Part shown: one piece after another, positions 7,957 to 20,589 of the stretch
Layout: each line of letters begins with the position of its first letter
Position numbering within the stretch: the stretch's first letter is position 1
Origin: Caulobacter sp. HMWF025
GTDB lineage: Bacteria; Pseudomonadota; Alphaproteobacteria; Caulobacterales; Caulobacteraceae
Assembly: GCF_003060965.1 (NCBI RefSeq)
Contig: NZ_QAII01000038.1
Coordinates: forward strand, 15,606 to 55,060
Reading direction: 5' to 3'
Length of the DNA stretch: 39,455 nt
Notes under the pieces: generated by a model
The model's input: the letters and a program-made list of their open reading frames with translations, nothing else
Database searches by the model: none
What the model was told of the DNA's origin: nothing
Made by a program: the position numbers and the translations under genes

Positions 7957-8403
7957 ATGGCGGCTAAACTCTCCGGTGGTGGCGGTGGTCGCTACTCGCT
8001 GAACCAGAACTCCGAGATCAACGTCACGCCGTTCGTGGACATTCTGCTCGTTCTGCTGATCATCTTCATGGTCGCCGTGCCGATGGCCACCGTGGCGATC
8101 AAGGTCGACCTTCCCCCGGCCATTCCGAACCCGGAAAACATCAAGCCCAAGGAACCGGTGTTCATCTCGATCCAGAAGTCGGGCGCGATCTTCATCGCCG
8201 ACAAGCAAACCAGCCTCGACAACCTCGAGATTGATCTGGACGCCAAGTTCACCGCGACCGGTCAGGCTGGCCCGAAGGACGACCAGCGCGTGATGATCCG
8301 CGCCGACGCCGACGTGCTGTATGCCGACTTCATGGGTGTGCTGAACCAACTGCAGACCGCCGGCTGGTTCAAGGTCGGCCTGATCAACGAAGACATCCAC
8401 TAG
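7957..8403 (+). CDS. exbD: ExbD/TolR family biopolymer transport protein
   Basis: 148 residues. A Gly-rich N-terminus (LSGGGGG) precedes NVTPFVDILLVLLIIFMV, the single membrane helix carrying the essential Asp of ExbD/TolR proteins. A periplasmic domain follows, with PVFISIQKSGAIFIADK and the C-terminal VLNQLQTAGWFKVGLI. With ExbB and TonB it uses the proton gradient to power outer-membrane receptors such as the one at the left edge. GGGAG lies about 11 nt before the ATG at 7957; an upstream TTG at 7939 is in frame but less likely. It is followed by its own terminator, then a second exbD. No exbB or tonB is present in this window. Confidence 0.93.
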   Translation: MAAKLSGGGGGRYSLNQNSEINVTPFVDILLVLLIIFMVAVPMATVAIKVDLPPAIPNPENIKPKEPVFISIQKSGAIFIADKQTSLDNLEIDLDAKFTATGQAGPKDDQRVMIRADADVLYADFMGVLNQLQTAGWFKVGLINEDIH

Positions 8404-8429
8404 GATCCTTCGACGATCATCGAAAATCA

Positions 8430-8460
8430 GGGGCCGGGCGGTTTGTCCGGCCTCTTTTTT
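8430..8460 (+). terminator. Intrinsic terminator after first exbD
   Basis: Stem GGCCGG (8432-8437) with CCGGCC (8447-8452), a 9-nt loop, then TCTTTTTT. It lies 28 nt after the first exbD stop, so the second exbD is probably transcribed from its own promoter in the AT-rich 8461-8550 stretch. Confidence 0.85.
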
Positions 8461-8566
8461 GCATTCTATTTTTTACGGATGTAGTTTTTAACTTTACAGT
8501 CCGCAGAAGTCAGTCAAGCTACAACTGTAACTTCAAGCGCCCCGAGGGGCGATCCGGGAGGCAGTC

Positions 8567-9004
8567 ATGGCGGCGAAACTCGCAGGCGGCGGTGGCGGAG
8601 CCTATGCACTCAAGCAGAACGCCGAGATCAACGTCACGCCTTTCGTCGACATCCTGCTGGTGCTGCTGATCATCTTCATGGTCTCGGTGCCGATGGCCGT
8701 GACCTCGATCAAGGTCGACATGCCGCCGGCGGCTGACCTGCCCGCGCCCCGGCCACCGGTATTCATCTCCATCCAGACGTCGGGAGCCCTGTTCCTGGGC
8801 AACCAACCGACACGGCTGGAGACCCTGGGTCGCGACCTGGGGTCCCGGTTCGCCTCAGACGGCCAGACCGGACCCCGGCGCGAGCAGAAGGTCATGATCC
8901 GCGCCCAGGCCGATGTGCCCTATGAAGCCTTCATGGCCGTGCTCGACCGGGTCCACGCCCTGGGCTGGACGCGGGTCGGGGTCATCAACGAGGAGATCCG
9001 CTAG
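8567..9004 (+). CDS. exbD: ExbD/TolR family protein, second paralogue
   Basis: 145 residues, a tandem paralogue of the preceding gene. The N-terminus (MAAKLAGGGGGAYALKQNAE), the membrane helix with its conserved Asp (NVTPFVDILLVLLIIFMV) and the VPMA...IKVDMPPA junction are almost the same. The periplasmic domain has drifted but keeps PVFISIQTSGALFLG, RAQADVPYEAFMAVLD and the VINEEIR end. GGGAGG lies 5 nt before the ATG. Many alphaproteobacteria carry two ExbD types in one TonB system, perhaps to form mixed dimers; that is inference. It converges with the COG0523 gene, with only 11 nt between the stops. Confidence 0.92.
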   Translation: MAAKLAGGGGGAYALKQNAEINVTPFVDILLVLLIIFMVSVPMAVTSIKVDMPPAADLPAPRPPVFISIQTSGALFLGNQPTRLETLGRDLGSRFASDGQTGPRREQKVMIRAQADVPYEAFMAVLDRVHALGWTRVGVINEEIR

Positions 9005-9015
9005 ACGGACGACCC

Positions 9016-10131
9016 TCAGGCCGCCGTCGCCTCGAACCCGGCCTTCAGTTCGGCCTCGTCAAGGTCGCGACCGATGAAGACCATGCGGCTGTAGCGCTTG
9101 TCGCTGTCCAGCCAGGGCCGCTGGAAGTCGCCTTCCAGGATCATGTGGACGGCCTGGAAGACCAGACGGCGGTTCTCGCCCTGGACATCGATGATGCCCT
9201 TGGCGCGCAGGATGTCGGGACCGCGGCGGGCCAACAGGTCGTTCAGCCAGGCCGTGATCTTCTGGCCGTCGACGGGCCGGTCGAGGGTCAGGGAGATACC
9301 CTTGACCCCGTCGTCATGGATGGCGCTGGCATGGCCGTGGTCGTGCGCATGGTCATGTCCATGATGGTCATGCCCGCAGTGCTCGTCGTGGACATGGTCG
9401 TGATCATGATGATGGTGATGGTCGTGACCGCAGTGCTCGTCATGCACATGGCCGGGCTCGCCGTGGGCCGGATTGAGGAAGTCCGGCTCCAGCTCGGTGA
9501 TCCGCTCCAGGTCGAAGCTGTGCTTGCCGATGATGGCGCTGAGCGGGACGTTCGAGCGCTGGGCGCGATGGATCGGAGCCAGCGGGTTGATGCGCTTGAT
9601 GCGGGCCTCGACGTGCCGAAGATCGTCTTCCGAAACCAGATCCGTCTTGTTCAGAACAATCTGGTCGGCGAAAGCGATCTGCTCGACGGCTTCCCTGCTG
9701 TCACCGAGCCGCAGCAGGATGTGCTTGGCGTCGACCAGGGCGGTGACCGAGTCCAGATAGGTGCGAGCCTTGACGTCTTCGTCGACGAAGAAAGTCTGGG
9801 CCACCGGGCCCGGATCTGCCAGGCCGGTGGTCTCGACGATGATGGCGTCGAAGCCGCCCTTACGCTTCATCAGGCCCGACAGCACCCGGATCAGGTCGCC
9901 GCGCACCGTGCAGCAGACGCAGCCGTTATTCATCTCGAACACTTCTTCATCGGCTCCGACCACTAGGTCGTTGTCGATCCCGACCTCGCCGAACTCATTG
10001 ACGATCACGGCATAGCGCTTGCCGTGCGCCTCGGTGAGGATGCGGTTGAGCAGGGTGGTCTTGCCGGCGCCGAGATAGCCGGTCAGCACGGTGACGGGGA
10101 TCTTGCCGGAGGACGATGCGGTCTGGGTCAT
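9016..10131 (-). CDS. COG0523 (CobW/ZNG1-type) GTPase metallochaperone
   Basis: 371 residues. The P-loop GYLGAGKT is at 18-25, the metal-binding CVCC (CxCC) at 71-74, [12 protein letters not shown] follows, and NKTD is the guanine-recognition motif. A very His-rich linker (about 222-265) repeats [16 protein letters not shown] units. A CobW C-terminal domain ends the protein. Family members hydrolyse GTP to deliver metal, usually zinc, to client enzymes; the His-rich linker fits zinc binding or storage. The gene lies 45 nt downstream of a membrane-protein gene on the same strand, and that pair sits behind a perfect Zur-like palindrome. Zinc-starvation control is the natural reading, but the metal is inferred. 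Confidence 0.92.
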   Translation of the reverse strand: MTQTASSSGKIPVTVLTGYLGAGKTTLLNRILTEAHGKRYAVIVNEFGEVGIDNDLVVGADEEVFEMNNGCVCCTVRGDLIRVLSGLMKRKGGFDAIIVETTGLADPGPVAQTFFVDEDVKARTYLDSVTALVDAKHILLRLGDSREAVEQIAFADQIVLNKTDLVSEDDLRHVEARIKRINPLAPIHRAQRSNVPLSAIIGKHSFDLERITELEPDFLNPAHGEPGHVHDEHCGHDHHHHHDHDHVHDEHCGHDHHGHDHAHDHGHASAIHDDGVKGISLTLDRPVDGQKITAWLNDLLARRGPDILRAKGIIDVQGENRRLVFQAVHMILEGDFQRPWLDSDKRYSRMVFIGRDLDEAELKAGFEATAA

Positions 10132-10176
10132 GGGGGCTATTTAGGCGGTCTCTGGCCCCAGCGAAAGCACCCGGCC

Positions 10177-10806
10177 TCAGGTCTTGAAGAAGGCGACCGC
10201 GATACCGACCAGGATCAGGGCTGCGCCGAGGATGGTTTCCTCATAGCGCTCCACCCAGTCGAGGCCCAGCCGCTTGAACCCGGCGAGGCTGAGTCCCGTG
10301 AACAGCAGCATGCCGGCCGAGGTCGCGACCATCAGAACAAGGCTCAGGGCAACAAAGGCCTGCCACCCATGCTCCATGCCCGCGAGAAAATAAGGGAGAA
10401 AGGCCTCGCAGGGCGAAAGGGTCAGAAGGGTCACCAGCGCCAGGACGGCGGCGCGGTCGGATGCATAGGGCGCACGCCCAGTTTCAGCGCCTGAGTGGCT
10501 GTGGCGCCCCCTGAGGACATAGAAGAGGCCGACCGCGACCATCAGCCCGCCAACGATCCAGTGGAAGATCCCGCCGATGTGAGGCTGGAGCGCCAGACCG
10601 GCCAGCACGAGGGCCAGGCCGAGAACGATCGTCAGACCGACATGGCCCAGGCCGGCCAGAAAGGTCACGCCCAGCGTCCTGCCCGTCGACCATTTCTGCG
10701 CACGACCCACCAGCACAAACGGCAGCCAGTGCGTGGGCAGCGCCGCATGCAGGAAGGCCACGGCAAAGCCCGTGGCGGCGATCGAGGCGAAGAAGGTTGA
10801 CGTCAC
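10177..10806 (-). CDS. Polytopic membrane protein, possible metal transporter
   Basis: 209 residues with about six membrane helices. Helix 1 carries FLHAALPTHWLPF, with two His flanking a Pro. A short His-containing loop (RGRHSHSG) lies mid-protein, and a later helix holds LTLSPCEAFLPYF. This His-in-helix-1 layout recalls NicO/RcnA/UreH-like metal transporters, and SPC recalls CcdA-like helices. I cannot assign the family firmly. The start is a GTG at 10806, 17 nt downstream of a Zur-like palindrome. The COG0523 metallochaperone gene follows 45 nt later and is probably co-transcribed, which supports a metal-related role. Confidence 0.7.
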   Translation of the reverse strand: MTSTFFASIAATGFAVAFLHAALPTHWLPFVLVGRAQKWSTGRTLGVTFLAGLGHVGLTIVLGLALVLAGLALQPHIGGIFHWIVGGLMVAVGLFYVLRGRHSHSGAETGRAPYASDRAAVLALVTLLTLSPCEAFLPYFLAGMEHGWQAFVALSLVLMVATSAGMLLFTGLSLAGFKRLGLDWVERYEETILGAALILVGIAVAFFKT

Positions 10807-10823
10807 GGCGGGAGCTATAGACT

Positions 10824-10836
10824 GTTACATTGTAAC
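10824..10836. promoter_or_regulatory. Zur/Fur-like operator upstream of metal gene pair
   Basis: Perfect palindrome GTTACA-T-TGTAAC, 17 bp before the GTG of the membrane gene. It fits the GTTAYAnTRTAAC pattern typical of alphaproteobacterial Zur sites. Read on the minus strand it contains TACAAT, a plausible -10 box, so a bound repressor would block the promoter. Assignment to Zur rests on site shape and the COG0523 neighbour. Confidence 0.6.
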
Positions 10837-10915
10837 GTTCCAGCCTGAATCGTCGCCCCGATCGCGCTTGCAATCCTCTCGGACCGGGAATCTGGCGAAC
10901 AGGCCCTGCAGGCCG

Positions 10916-10943
10916 TTGACTCAAGGACGGTCGGCTGTATAAG
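10916..10943 (+). promoter_or_regulatory. Likely housekeeping promoter of rplU-rpmA
   Basis: TTGACT (10916-10921), a 16-bp spacer and TATAAG (10938-10943) form a good sigma-70-type promoter about 75 bp before the rplU ATG. It would give a leader of about 70 nt that contains the hairpin at 10954-10978. Confidence 0.6.
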
Positions 10944-10953
10944 TCCGCCCCCT

Positions 10954-10978
10954 CGCCCGCCGGGTTTCCTTGCGGGCG
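10954..10978 (+). promoter_or_regulatory. Hairpin in rplU 5' leader
   Basis: A 7-bp stem CGCCCGC (10954-10960) with GCGGGCG (10972-10978) and an 11-nt loop, followed by TTCCCTATTTT. It lies in the predicted rplU leader. Leaders of L21 operons are autoregulated in other bacteria; whether this one binds L21 or attenuates transcription is not shown. Confidence 0.4.
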
Positions 10979-11019
10979 TTCCCTATTTTGCGAACGCACG
11001 TTTCTTAAGGCGCTAACCT

Positions 11020-11526
11020 ATGTACGCGGTGATCAAAACCGGCGGCAAGCAGTACCGGGTCCAAGCCGGCGATCTGCTGGTGGTCGAAAAGCTCGACGGT
11101 GAACCGGGCGCAGCTGTCGCCTTTGGCGAAGTCCTGATGCTGGGCGAAGGCGAGGCCGTGACGGTCGGCGCCCCCACGGTGGACGGCGCTGTCGTCTCCG
11201 GCACCCTGATCGAAACCCGCAAGGGTGAGAAGGTGAAGATCTTCAAGAAGATCCGCCGTCAGGGCTATCGCCGCACCCGCGGTCACCGCCAGACCGAGTC
11301 GGTCGTGCGCGTGACCTCGGTCGCTGGCGCAGGCAAGGAAATCAAGTGGGACGGCGTCATCGACCTGACCCCCAAGGTGATCCTGAACGCCCGGGCCCGT
11401 GGCCTCGGCGACGCCGCCGTGCCCTTCACGATCCCGGTCGCTGCGGCACCGGTCGCTGAAGCCGCCCCGAAGAAGAAGGCCGCCCCGAAAAAGGCCGCCG
11501 CCACCCCGGAAGACGGCGAAGCCTAA
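11020..11526 (+). CDS. rplU: 50S ribosomal protein L21
   Basis: 168 residues. The L21 core, about residues 1-105, begins MYAVIKTGGKQYRVQAGD and includes the RNA-binding stretch KVKIFKKIRRQGYRRTRGHRQ. L21 binds 23S rRNA in the large subunit. The protein is about 60 residues longer than the usual ~103. The extra C-terminus is Ala/Pro/Lys-rich (APKKKAAPKKAA near the end), an extension common in alphaproteobacteria. It leads the rplU-rpmA operon, with rpmA 34 nt downstream. Confidence 0.97.
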   Translation: MYAVIKTGGKQYRVQAGDLLVVEKLDGEPGAAVAFGEVLMLGEGEAVTVGAPTVDGAVVSGTLIETRKGEKVKIFKKIRRQGYRRTRGHRQTESVVRVTSVAGAGKEIKWDGVIDLTPKVILNARARGLGDAAVPFTIPVAAAPVAEAAPKKKAAPKKAAATPEDGEA

Positions 11527-11560
11527 GCGGCTGCGCCTCTCAAGGATTTAGGAGAGCAAG

Positions 11561-11830
<270 letters not shown>

Positions 11831-11895
11831 AGCGAACTCGACTTTCTCGGGTCGCGCTTCTCGGAAGAGAAGACGATCCGGACAGACGAACCGAA

Positions 11896-11934
11896 GCGGG
11901 GAGTCCGGAACGCCGGGCTCCCCGCTTTTGTTTT
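11896..11934 (+). terminator. Intrinsic terminator of rplU-rpmA
   Basis: 8-bp stem GCGGGGAG (11896-11903) with CTCCCCGC (11918-11925). The loop can add CCGG/CCGG pairing, and TTTTGTTTTG follows. It lies 65 nt after the rpmA stop. Confidence 0.85.
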
Positions 11935-12018
11935 GTCCAACGCCGCCCTGAAGCAGGATCGCCACGGCGGCGTCACGGTCCCCGTCCAAAGAGGGATCGA
12001 GAAACCGGGAGGCGCCAG

Positions 12019-12552
12019 ATGTGCGTCATCGACACCAGTCCCATAATTGAGACGCGGCGCATCACGCTTCGGGCTCCCGCACCGTCCGATGCCCAACGGC
12101 TTTGTGCGCTGGGTAGCGAGCGGGAGATTGCGCGCATGACCACCCGCATGCCCTGGCCCTACGGCCGACACGACGCCGAAGCGTTCATCAGCCGCTGTCA
12201 GACCCAGGATCGTCGCCGCGACAATACCTTTGTCATCGACCTCGAGAACGAGGGCGTTGTCGGCGTTCTGGGCCTCTTCACTCCACCGGATTCAGCCCTG
12301 GAAACGGGCTACTGGATCGGCAAACCCTATTGGGGCCGGGGTCTTGCCACCGAGGCACTTCAGGGAGCCCTGAACTGGGTGAAGCAGGGCTGGCGGCGTC
12401 GGCTGGTCACAGCGGGCCACTTCGCCGACAATCCGGCGTCCGGGCAGGTGTTGATCAAGGCCGGGTTTCTTTACACCGGTCGGGTCGAGATGAAGCCATC
12501 GCTGTCGCGGGGCGAAGCTGTGGCCACACGCATGATGGTCTGGCTGGCCTGA
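12019..12552 (+). CDS. GNAT family N-acetyltransferase
   Basis: 177 residues of the RimJ/RimL-like Acetyltransf_3 type. IETRRITLRAPAPSDAQRL opens the fold. The acetyl-CoA loop region is ETGYWIGKPYWGRGLATEAL (GRGLA is the core). NPASGQVLIKAGFLYTGR closes it. The substrate is unknown. A GNAT gene between rpmA and obgE recurs in Caulobacteraceae and might modify a ribosomal protein, but nothing in the sequence proves that. It ends 30 nt before the stop of the opposing hypothetical gene. Confidence 0.88.
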   Translation: MCVIDTSPIIETRRITLRAPAPSDAQRLCALGSEREIARMTTRMPWPYGRHDAEAFISRCQTQDRRRDNTFVIDLENEGVVGVLGLFTPPDSALETGYWIGKPYWGRGLATEALQGALNWVKQGWRRRLVTAGHFADNPASGQVLIKAGFLYTGRVEMKPSLSRGEAVATRMMVWLA

Positions 12553-12582
12553 CCGGGTCCCCCCTAGCCAAACGGCAGAGTA

Positions 12583-15931
<3,349 letters not shown>

Positions 15932-15935
<4 letters not shown>

Positions 15936-16954
15936 CGCTCGAACCCGCCACGTCCCGGACCCGCGAATGGCACAATGTCGATCGCACAGTCTTTCGCGAC
16001 CAGATCATTCCGTCCGAGCGACCTGCGATCCTTCGCGGTCTGGTGAAGGACTGGCCGGCTGTCGCGGCCGGTAGAGCTTCGGACGAGGCGATGGCGGATT
16101 ATCTGCTGGCGCTCGACGCCGGCAGGCCCGTCACGGTGCTGCATGGCGGCCCGGAGATCGACGGGCGCTTCTTCTATACTGACGACCTGACAGCGCTCAA
16201 TTTTCGCCGCAGGAGCGTTCCATTGACCGAGGCGCTGTCGGCGCTCCTGTCATTCCGCACCGACCCGACACCGCCGGCGATTGCCGTGCAGTCCACGCCG
16301 ACCGAAGGGGCCTTTCCCGCCTTCGCCGCCAACAATCCCCAACCCCTGCTGGACCCATCAGTCGGTCCGCGGATGTGGATCGGCAACGCCATCACCACAG
16401 CCACCCATTTCGACATGAGCTACAATGTCGCCTGTGCGGTGGCCGGGCGCCGGCGCTTTACACTGTTCCCGCCGCACCAGCTGAAGAACCTCTATCTGGG
16501 CTCCCTGGAGTTCACGCCTGCGGGCCCGCCCGTCAGTCTCGTCGACATCGCCAAGCCGGACCTGGCCCGGTTTCCGCGCTTTGAGGAGGCCTGGGCGACG
16601 GCGGAAGTCGCCGAACTCGAACCCGGCGACGCGCTCTACATCCCCTATTTCTGGTTCCACAATGTCGAGTCACTCGATCCCTTCACCGTACTGGTGAACT
16701 ACTGGTGGACAGAGCCCCGCCCCACCCTGGGCCGGCCGCTGGAAGCCTTGCTGCACGCGATGGCCACCATCCGGGAGCTCTCACCGGGTGAGCGGGAAAT
16801 CTGGCGCGAGGTTTTCGATCACTTCGTTTTCCAGACCCACGGCGATCCGGTGGGCCATATCCCCCCGGCCATGCGCGGCTCGCTCGGAGAGATGACCCCG
16901 CAGAACATCGCCCGGATCCGGAAAATCCTGGTCGGGGCCTTGAACCGGGCCTGA
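15932..16954 (+). CDS. Cupin-like JmjC-type Fe(II)/2-oxoglutarate oxygenase
   Basis: 340 residues of the Cupin_8/JmjC-like group. [16 protein letters not shown] and [14 protein letters not shown] are the typical opening. The iron triad is H159 and D161 (in THFDMSYN) plus H243 (in [12 protein letters not shown]). The phrase [12 protein letters not shown] matches the second cupin motif. Relatives hydroxylate proteins, including ribosomal proteins, or small molecules; the target here is unknown. The ATGA overlap with proB means it is translated in the obgE-proB unit. Placement beside ribosome genes makes a ribosomal or translation-factor target worth testing, but this is inference. Confidence 0.85.
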
Positions 16955-17112
16955 GACATCCGCAGGTAACGGCCTGAAGTCTCGGCCCTGGCAGGGCTTG
17001 TGGATTCGCTTCGGCATAGTCGAAGCCATCAAGGGATCTGTCACCGGCCCGGGTCAAAGATTCCCTCCGACCTGAAAAGTCCCTAGGGTCGCGCGTCTAT
17101 CGAGGAGTTCCC

Positions 17113-18645
17113 ATGGCCTATCGTTCGTTGCGTGAGTTCATCGACGTTCTGGAGGCCAAGGGCGAACTGGTTCGGGTGACCGAGCCGGTCTCCAGTGTTC
17201 TCGAAATGACCGAGATCCAGACCCGCCTGCTCGCCACCGGCGGTCCGGCCGTGCTGTTCGAGCATGTGCTGATGGCCGACGGCACCCGCTCGGCCATGCC
17301 GGCCCTGGTAAACCTGTTCGGCACCGTCAAGCGCGTGGCCATGGGCGTCACCCTAGGCGGCGAGCCGCGCGAAACGGCAGCCGAACTGCGCGAAGTCGGT
17401 GAGCTCCTGGCCTTCCTCCGCCAGCCCCAGCCCCCCAAGGGCCTGAAGGACGTCATCGACATGCTGCCCCTGGCCAAGACGGTCATGGCCATGCGTCCGG
17501 GGACGGTGAAGAAGGCTCCCGTGCAGGAGATCGTCCTGACCGGCGACGACATCGATCTGTCGAAACTGCCGGTGCAGACCTGCTGGCCGGGCGAGCCGGC
17601 CCCGCTGATCACCTGGCCGCTGGTCGTCACCAAAGGGCCCGGCAAGGACCGCGAGGACGACTTTAACCTGGGCATCTACCGCATGCAGGTGCTGGGCAAG
17701 GACCGCTGCATCATGCGCTGGCTGGCCCATCGCGGCGGGGCCCAGCACTATGCCCGCCACAAGAAATCCGGTACCCGCGAGCCTCTGCCCGCCTGCGCCG
17801 TGCTGGGTGCCGACCCGGGGACGATCCTGGCCGCCGTCACGCCGGTGCCTGACACGCTTTCGGAGTACCAGTTCGCCGGTCTGCTGCGCGGGGCCAAGGT
17901 CGATCTGGTTCCGGCCAAGACCGTGCCCCTGATGGTCCCGGCCCATGCCGAGATCGTCATCGAGGGCTATGTCCTGCTCGACGAGTACGCCGACGAGGGC
18001 CCCTATGGCGACCACACCGGCTATTACAACAGCGTCGAGAAGTTCCCGGTCTTCCAGGTGACGGCCATCACCATGCGCAAGGACCCCATCTACCTGACCA
18101 CCTTCACCGGCCGGCCGCCGGATGAGCCCTCGGTGCTGGGCGAGGCCCTGAACGAGGTGTTCGTACCGCTGATCCGCCAGCAGTTCCCGGAGATCGTCGA
18201 CTTCTGGTTGCCGCCCGAGGGCTGCAGCTATCGCATTGCCGTGGTCTCGATGAAGAAGGCCTATCCCGGCCACGCCAAGCGGGTGATGCTGGGCGTCTGG
18301 AGCTATCTGCGCCAGTTCATGTACACCAAGTGGGTGATCGTCGTGGACCACGACATCAATGCCCGCGACTGGAAGGACGTGATGTGGGCCATCTCCACCA
18401 AGATGGACCCGGCCCGGGACATCACGGTGATCGAGCACACGCCCATCGACTATCTCGACTTCGCCAGCCCCGAGAGCGGCCTCGGCTCCAAGATCGGCCT
18501 CGACGCCACCGACAAGTGGCCGCCCGAGACCAAGCGCGAATGGGGCGAGGAAATCCGCATGGACCAGGCCGTGGTCGACAAGGTCAGCGACATGTGGGGC
18601 CGGCTTGGCCTGCCGGGTGACGGCAAGCCGATCTGGAAGGCATGA
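17113..18645 (+). CDS. ubiD: UbiD family decarboxylase (3-octaprenyl-4-hydroxybenzoate carboxy-lyase)
   Basis: 510 residues, full UbiD length. It begins [20 protein letters not shown]. The prenylated-FMN site includes [12 protein letters not shown], the [12 protein letters not shown] stretch with Arg, and the catalytic Glu in [12 protein letters not shown] (E295). The C-terminal [15 protein letters not shown] and [12 protein letters not shown] are also typical. UbiD removes the carboxyl group of the ubiquinone precursor and needs prenylated FMN made by UbiX; no ubiX is visible here. GAGGAG lies 6 nt before the ATG. Its stop overlaps the start of the M14 peptidase gene, so the two are coupled. 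Confidence 0.95.
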   Translation: MAYRSLREFIDVLEAKGELVRVTEPVSSVLEMTEIQTRLLATGGPAVLFEHVLMADGTRSAMPALVNLFGTVKRVAMGVTLGGEPRETAAELREVGELLAFLRQPQPPKGLKDVIDMLPLAKTVMAMRPGTVKKAPVQEIVLTGDDIDLSKLPVQTCWPGEPAPLITWPLVVTKGPGKDREDDFNLGIYRMQVLGKDRCIMRWLAHRGGAQHYARHKKSGTREPLPACAVLGADPGTILAAVTPVPDTLSEYQFAGLLRGAKVDLVPAKTVPLMVPAHAEIVIEGYVLLDEYADEGPYGDHTGYYNSVEKFPVFQVTAITMRKDPIYLTTFTGRPPDEPSVLGEALNEVFVPLIRQQFPEIVDFWLPPEGCSYRIAVVSMKKAYPGHAKRVMLGVWSYLRQFMYTKWVIVVDHDINARDWKDVMWAISTKMDPARDITVIEHTPIDYLDFASPESGLGSKIGLDATDKWPPETKREWGEEIRMDQAVVDKVSDMWGRLGLPGDGKPIWKA

Positions 18646-20492
18646 CCCGGCTGAGCGGGACGTTGAGAATGCGGAACCTGACCCTGGCGGCCCTCGCCGC
18701 CGCCCTGACAGCGAGCACGAGCATGGCCCAGACCCCTCCTGTGAAAGCCCCCTGGGACGAAGCCTTCCTGCCGCCCGCGCCGCCGTGGCAGGGGGCCAGC
18801 CAGGCGCTGATCCGTGACAACGCTGATCCCTGGGTGACGGCTTTCGAGGCCGATCCGGAGCACAACTTCTCGCCGACCTATGTCGACACCCGCAAGTGGT
18901 TCGACAGGCTGGACGCGGCCAGCCCGCTGATCCGGATCGAGGCTTTCGGGACATCGCCCGAGGGCCGCGAGATCTATGCGGTGATCGCCTCCAAGGACGG
19001 CGCGAAGCTTGATCCCAAAAAGCCGCTGCTGCTGGTCCAGGCGGGCATCCATCCCGGCGAGATCGATGGCAAGGACGCCGGCATGATGCTGCTGCGCGAC
19101 ATCGCCTTCCACGGCAAGGACGGCCTGCTCGACAAGGTCAACCTCGTCCTGATCCCGATCCTGTCGGTCGACGGCCACGAGCGGGCCAGCGCCTATTCGC
19201 GCCCCAACCAGAGGGGCCCGCGCATCCAGGGCTGGCGCAATACGGCGACCAACCAGAACCTCAATCGCGACTTCATGAAGCTGGACCAGCCGGAGATGCA
19301 GGCGCTGAAACGCCTGCAGGCCCAGTACAGGGCCGATCTCTATGTGGACGTGCATGTCACCGACGGCATGGATTACCAGTACGACGTCACCTACGGCTTC
19401 AACGGCGAGAACGGGGTCTGGAACCGCTCTCCGGCCATCGCAAAGTGGCTGGACGGCGTCCTCAAACCGGCGATGAACACCAGCCTTGAGGCCCAGGGCC
19501 ATATCCCCGGCGAACTGGTGTTCGGCATCGACGAGCACGACCCCAAGGCCGGCTTCTCGGACGGGGGCCTGGGTGAGCGCTTCTCGAACGGCTGGGGCGC
19601 GGCGGCCCACGTCCCGACCATCCTGATCGAGAACCACAGCCTCAAGCCCCATGCCCAGCGGGTGCTGGGGACCTATGTGTTCATCGAGACCGCCCTGAAG
19701 CTGCTGGCCGAAAAGGGCGGCGACCTCCGCGCGGCCATCGCCGCTGACAGCGCCCTGCGCCCGGCCGAGATCCCCGCCAATTTCATCGCCGATCCCAAGC
19801 CGGCCTACACCCGCGCCTTCAAGGGCATCCGGTACGAGACCTATGACAGCCCCGCCTCGGGCCGGAAGGAAGTCCGTTGGCTGGGCGAGCCGGACCCCGA
19901 CCTCTGGCAGGTGCCGTTCTATGGCTCAAAGCCGTCCCTGACCCTCAAGCGGCCCACCGCCTACTATGTCCCCAGCTATCGGGCCGATCTGATCGAACGG
20001 CTCAAGCTGCATGGCGTGACAGTCGAGCCCCTGTCCGCCGCCAGGACCCTGCCGGTCGAGATGCTTCGCCTGACCGATCCCAAGCTGGCGCCCCGCGCCA
20101 ATGAGGGTCACGTCCAGATCACCGTCACCCAGGTCAAGGCCGAAAGGCGCGACTGGACCTTCCCGGCCGGCTCGGTGCGGGTGCCGACCGACCAGCCGCT
20201 GGGCGATCTCGTCGTGCTGCTGCTGGAGCCGCAGTCCAGCGAGAGCTTCTTCGCCTGGGGCATGGTGCCCGAGGTGCTGAGCCGTGTGGAATACATCGAG
20301 CCCTATGCCATCGCCCCCCTGGCCGAGAAAATGATGGAGGCCGATCCGAAGCTGAAGGCCGAGTTCGAGGCCAGACTAAAGGCCGAACCCGCCTTTGCTG
20401 CTGATCCGGACGCGCGGCTGGCCTGGTTCTACAGGCGCACGCCCTTCTACGATGATCACCACCTGCTGTACCCGATCGCCCGGGAAAACTAG
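18642..20492 (+). CDS. Secreted M14-family metallocarboxypeptidase-like protein
   Basis: 616 residues. The signal peptide is about 1-29 ([13 protein letters not shown], cleavage near SMA). The M14 domain keeps the full site: H137 and E140 in [12 protein letters not shown] bind zinc, NQNLNRDF gives the substrate Asn/Arg, H238 in DVHVTDG is the third zinc ligand, and the Glu of ILIENHSL is catalytic. A C-terminal domain of about 250 residues, with no family I recognise, ends the protein. It is expected in the periplasm or outside the cell, trimming peptides or cell-wall fragments. The ATGA overlap with ubiD suggests coupled translation; an in-frame ATG at 18669 would shorten the signal peptide by nine residues. 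No metabolic link to UbiD is obvious. Confidence 0.87.
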   Translation: MTRLSGTLRMRNLTLAALAAALTASTSMAQTPPVKAPWDEAFLPPAPPWQGASQALIRDNADPWVTAFEADPEHNFSPTYVDTRKWFDRLDAASPLIRIEAFGTSPEGREIYAVIASKDGAKLDPKKPLLLVQAGIHPGEIDGKDAGMMLLRDIAFHGKDGLLDKVNLVLIPILSVDGHERASAYSRPNQRGPRIQGWRNTATNQNLNRDFMKLDQPEMQALKRLQAQYRADLYVDVHVTDGMDYQYDVTYGFNGENGVWNRSPAIAKWLDGVLKPAMNTSLEAQGHIPGELVFGIDEHDPKAGFSDGGLGERFSNGWGAAAHVPTILIENHSLKPHAQRVLGTYVFIETALKLLAEKGGDLRAAIAADSALRPAEIPANFIADPKPAYTRAFKGIRYETYDSPASGRKEVRWLGEPDPDLWQVPFYGSKPSLTLKRPTAYYVPSYRADLIERLKLHGVTVEPLSAARTLPVEMLRLTDPKLAPRANEGHVQITVTQVKAERRDWTFPAGSVRVPTDQPLGDLVVLLLEPQSSESFFAWGMVPEVLSRVEYIEPYAIAPLAEKMMEADPKLKAEFEARLKAEPAFAADPDARLAWFYRRTPFYDDHHLLYPIAREN

Positions 20493-20589
20493 CCGAACCG
20501 GGGGCAGTCGCGTGACCGATGATTGCGGTTGCCATCCCCGCGCAAGACTGGCCCATATGGGGTACGCCTCGCTGCCTTGAAGGATAGAT

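Noticed and set aside
8494-8532. TTACAGT/ACTGTAA inverted pair before the second exbD
   Set aside because: Arms of 7 bp with a 24-nt gap in AT-rich promoter DNA; too weak to call an operator.
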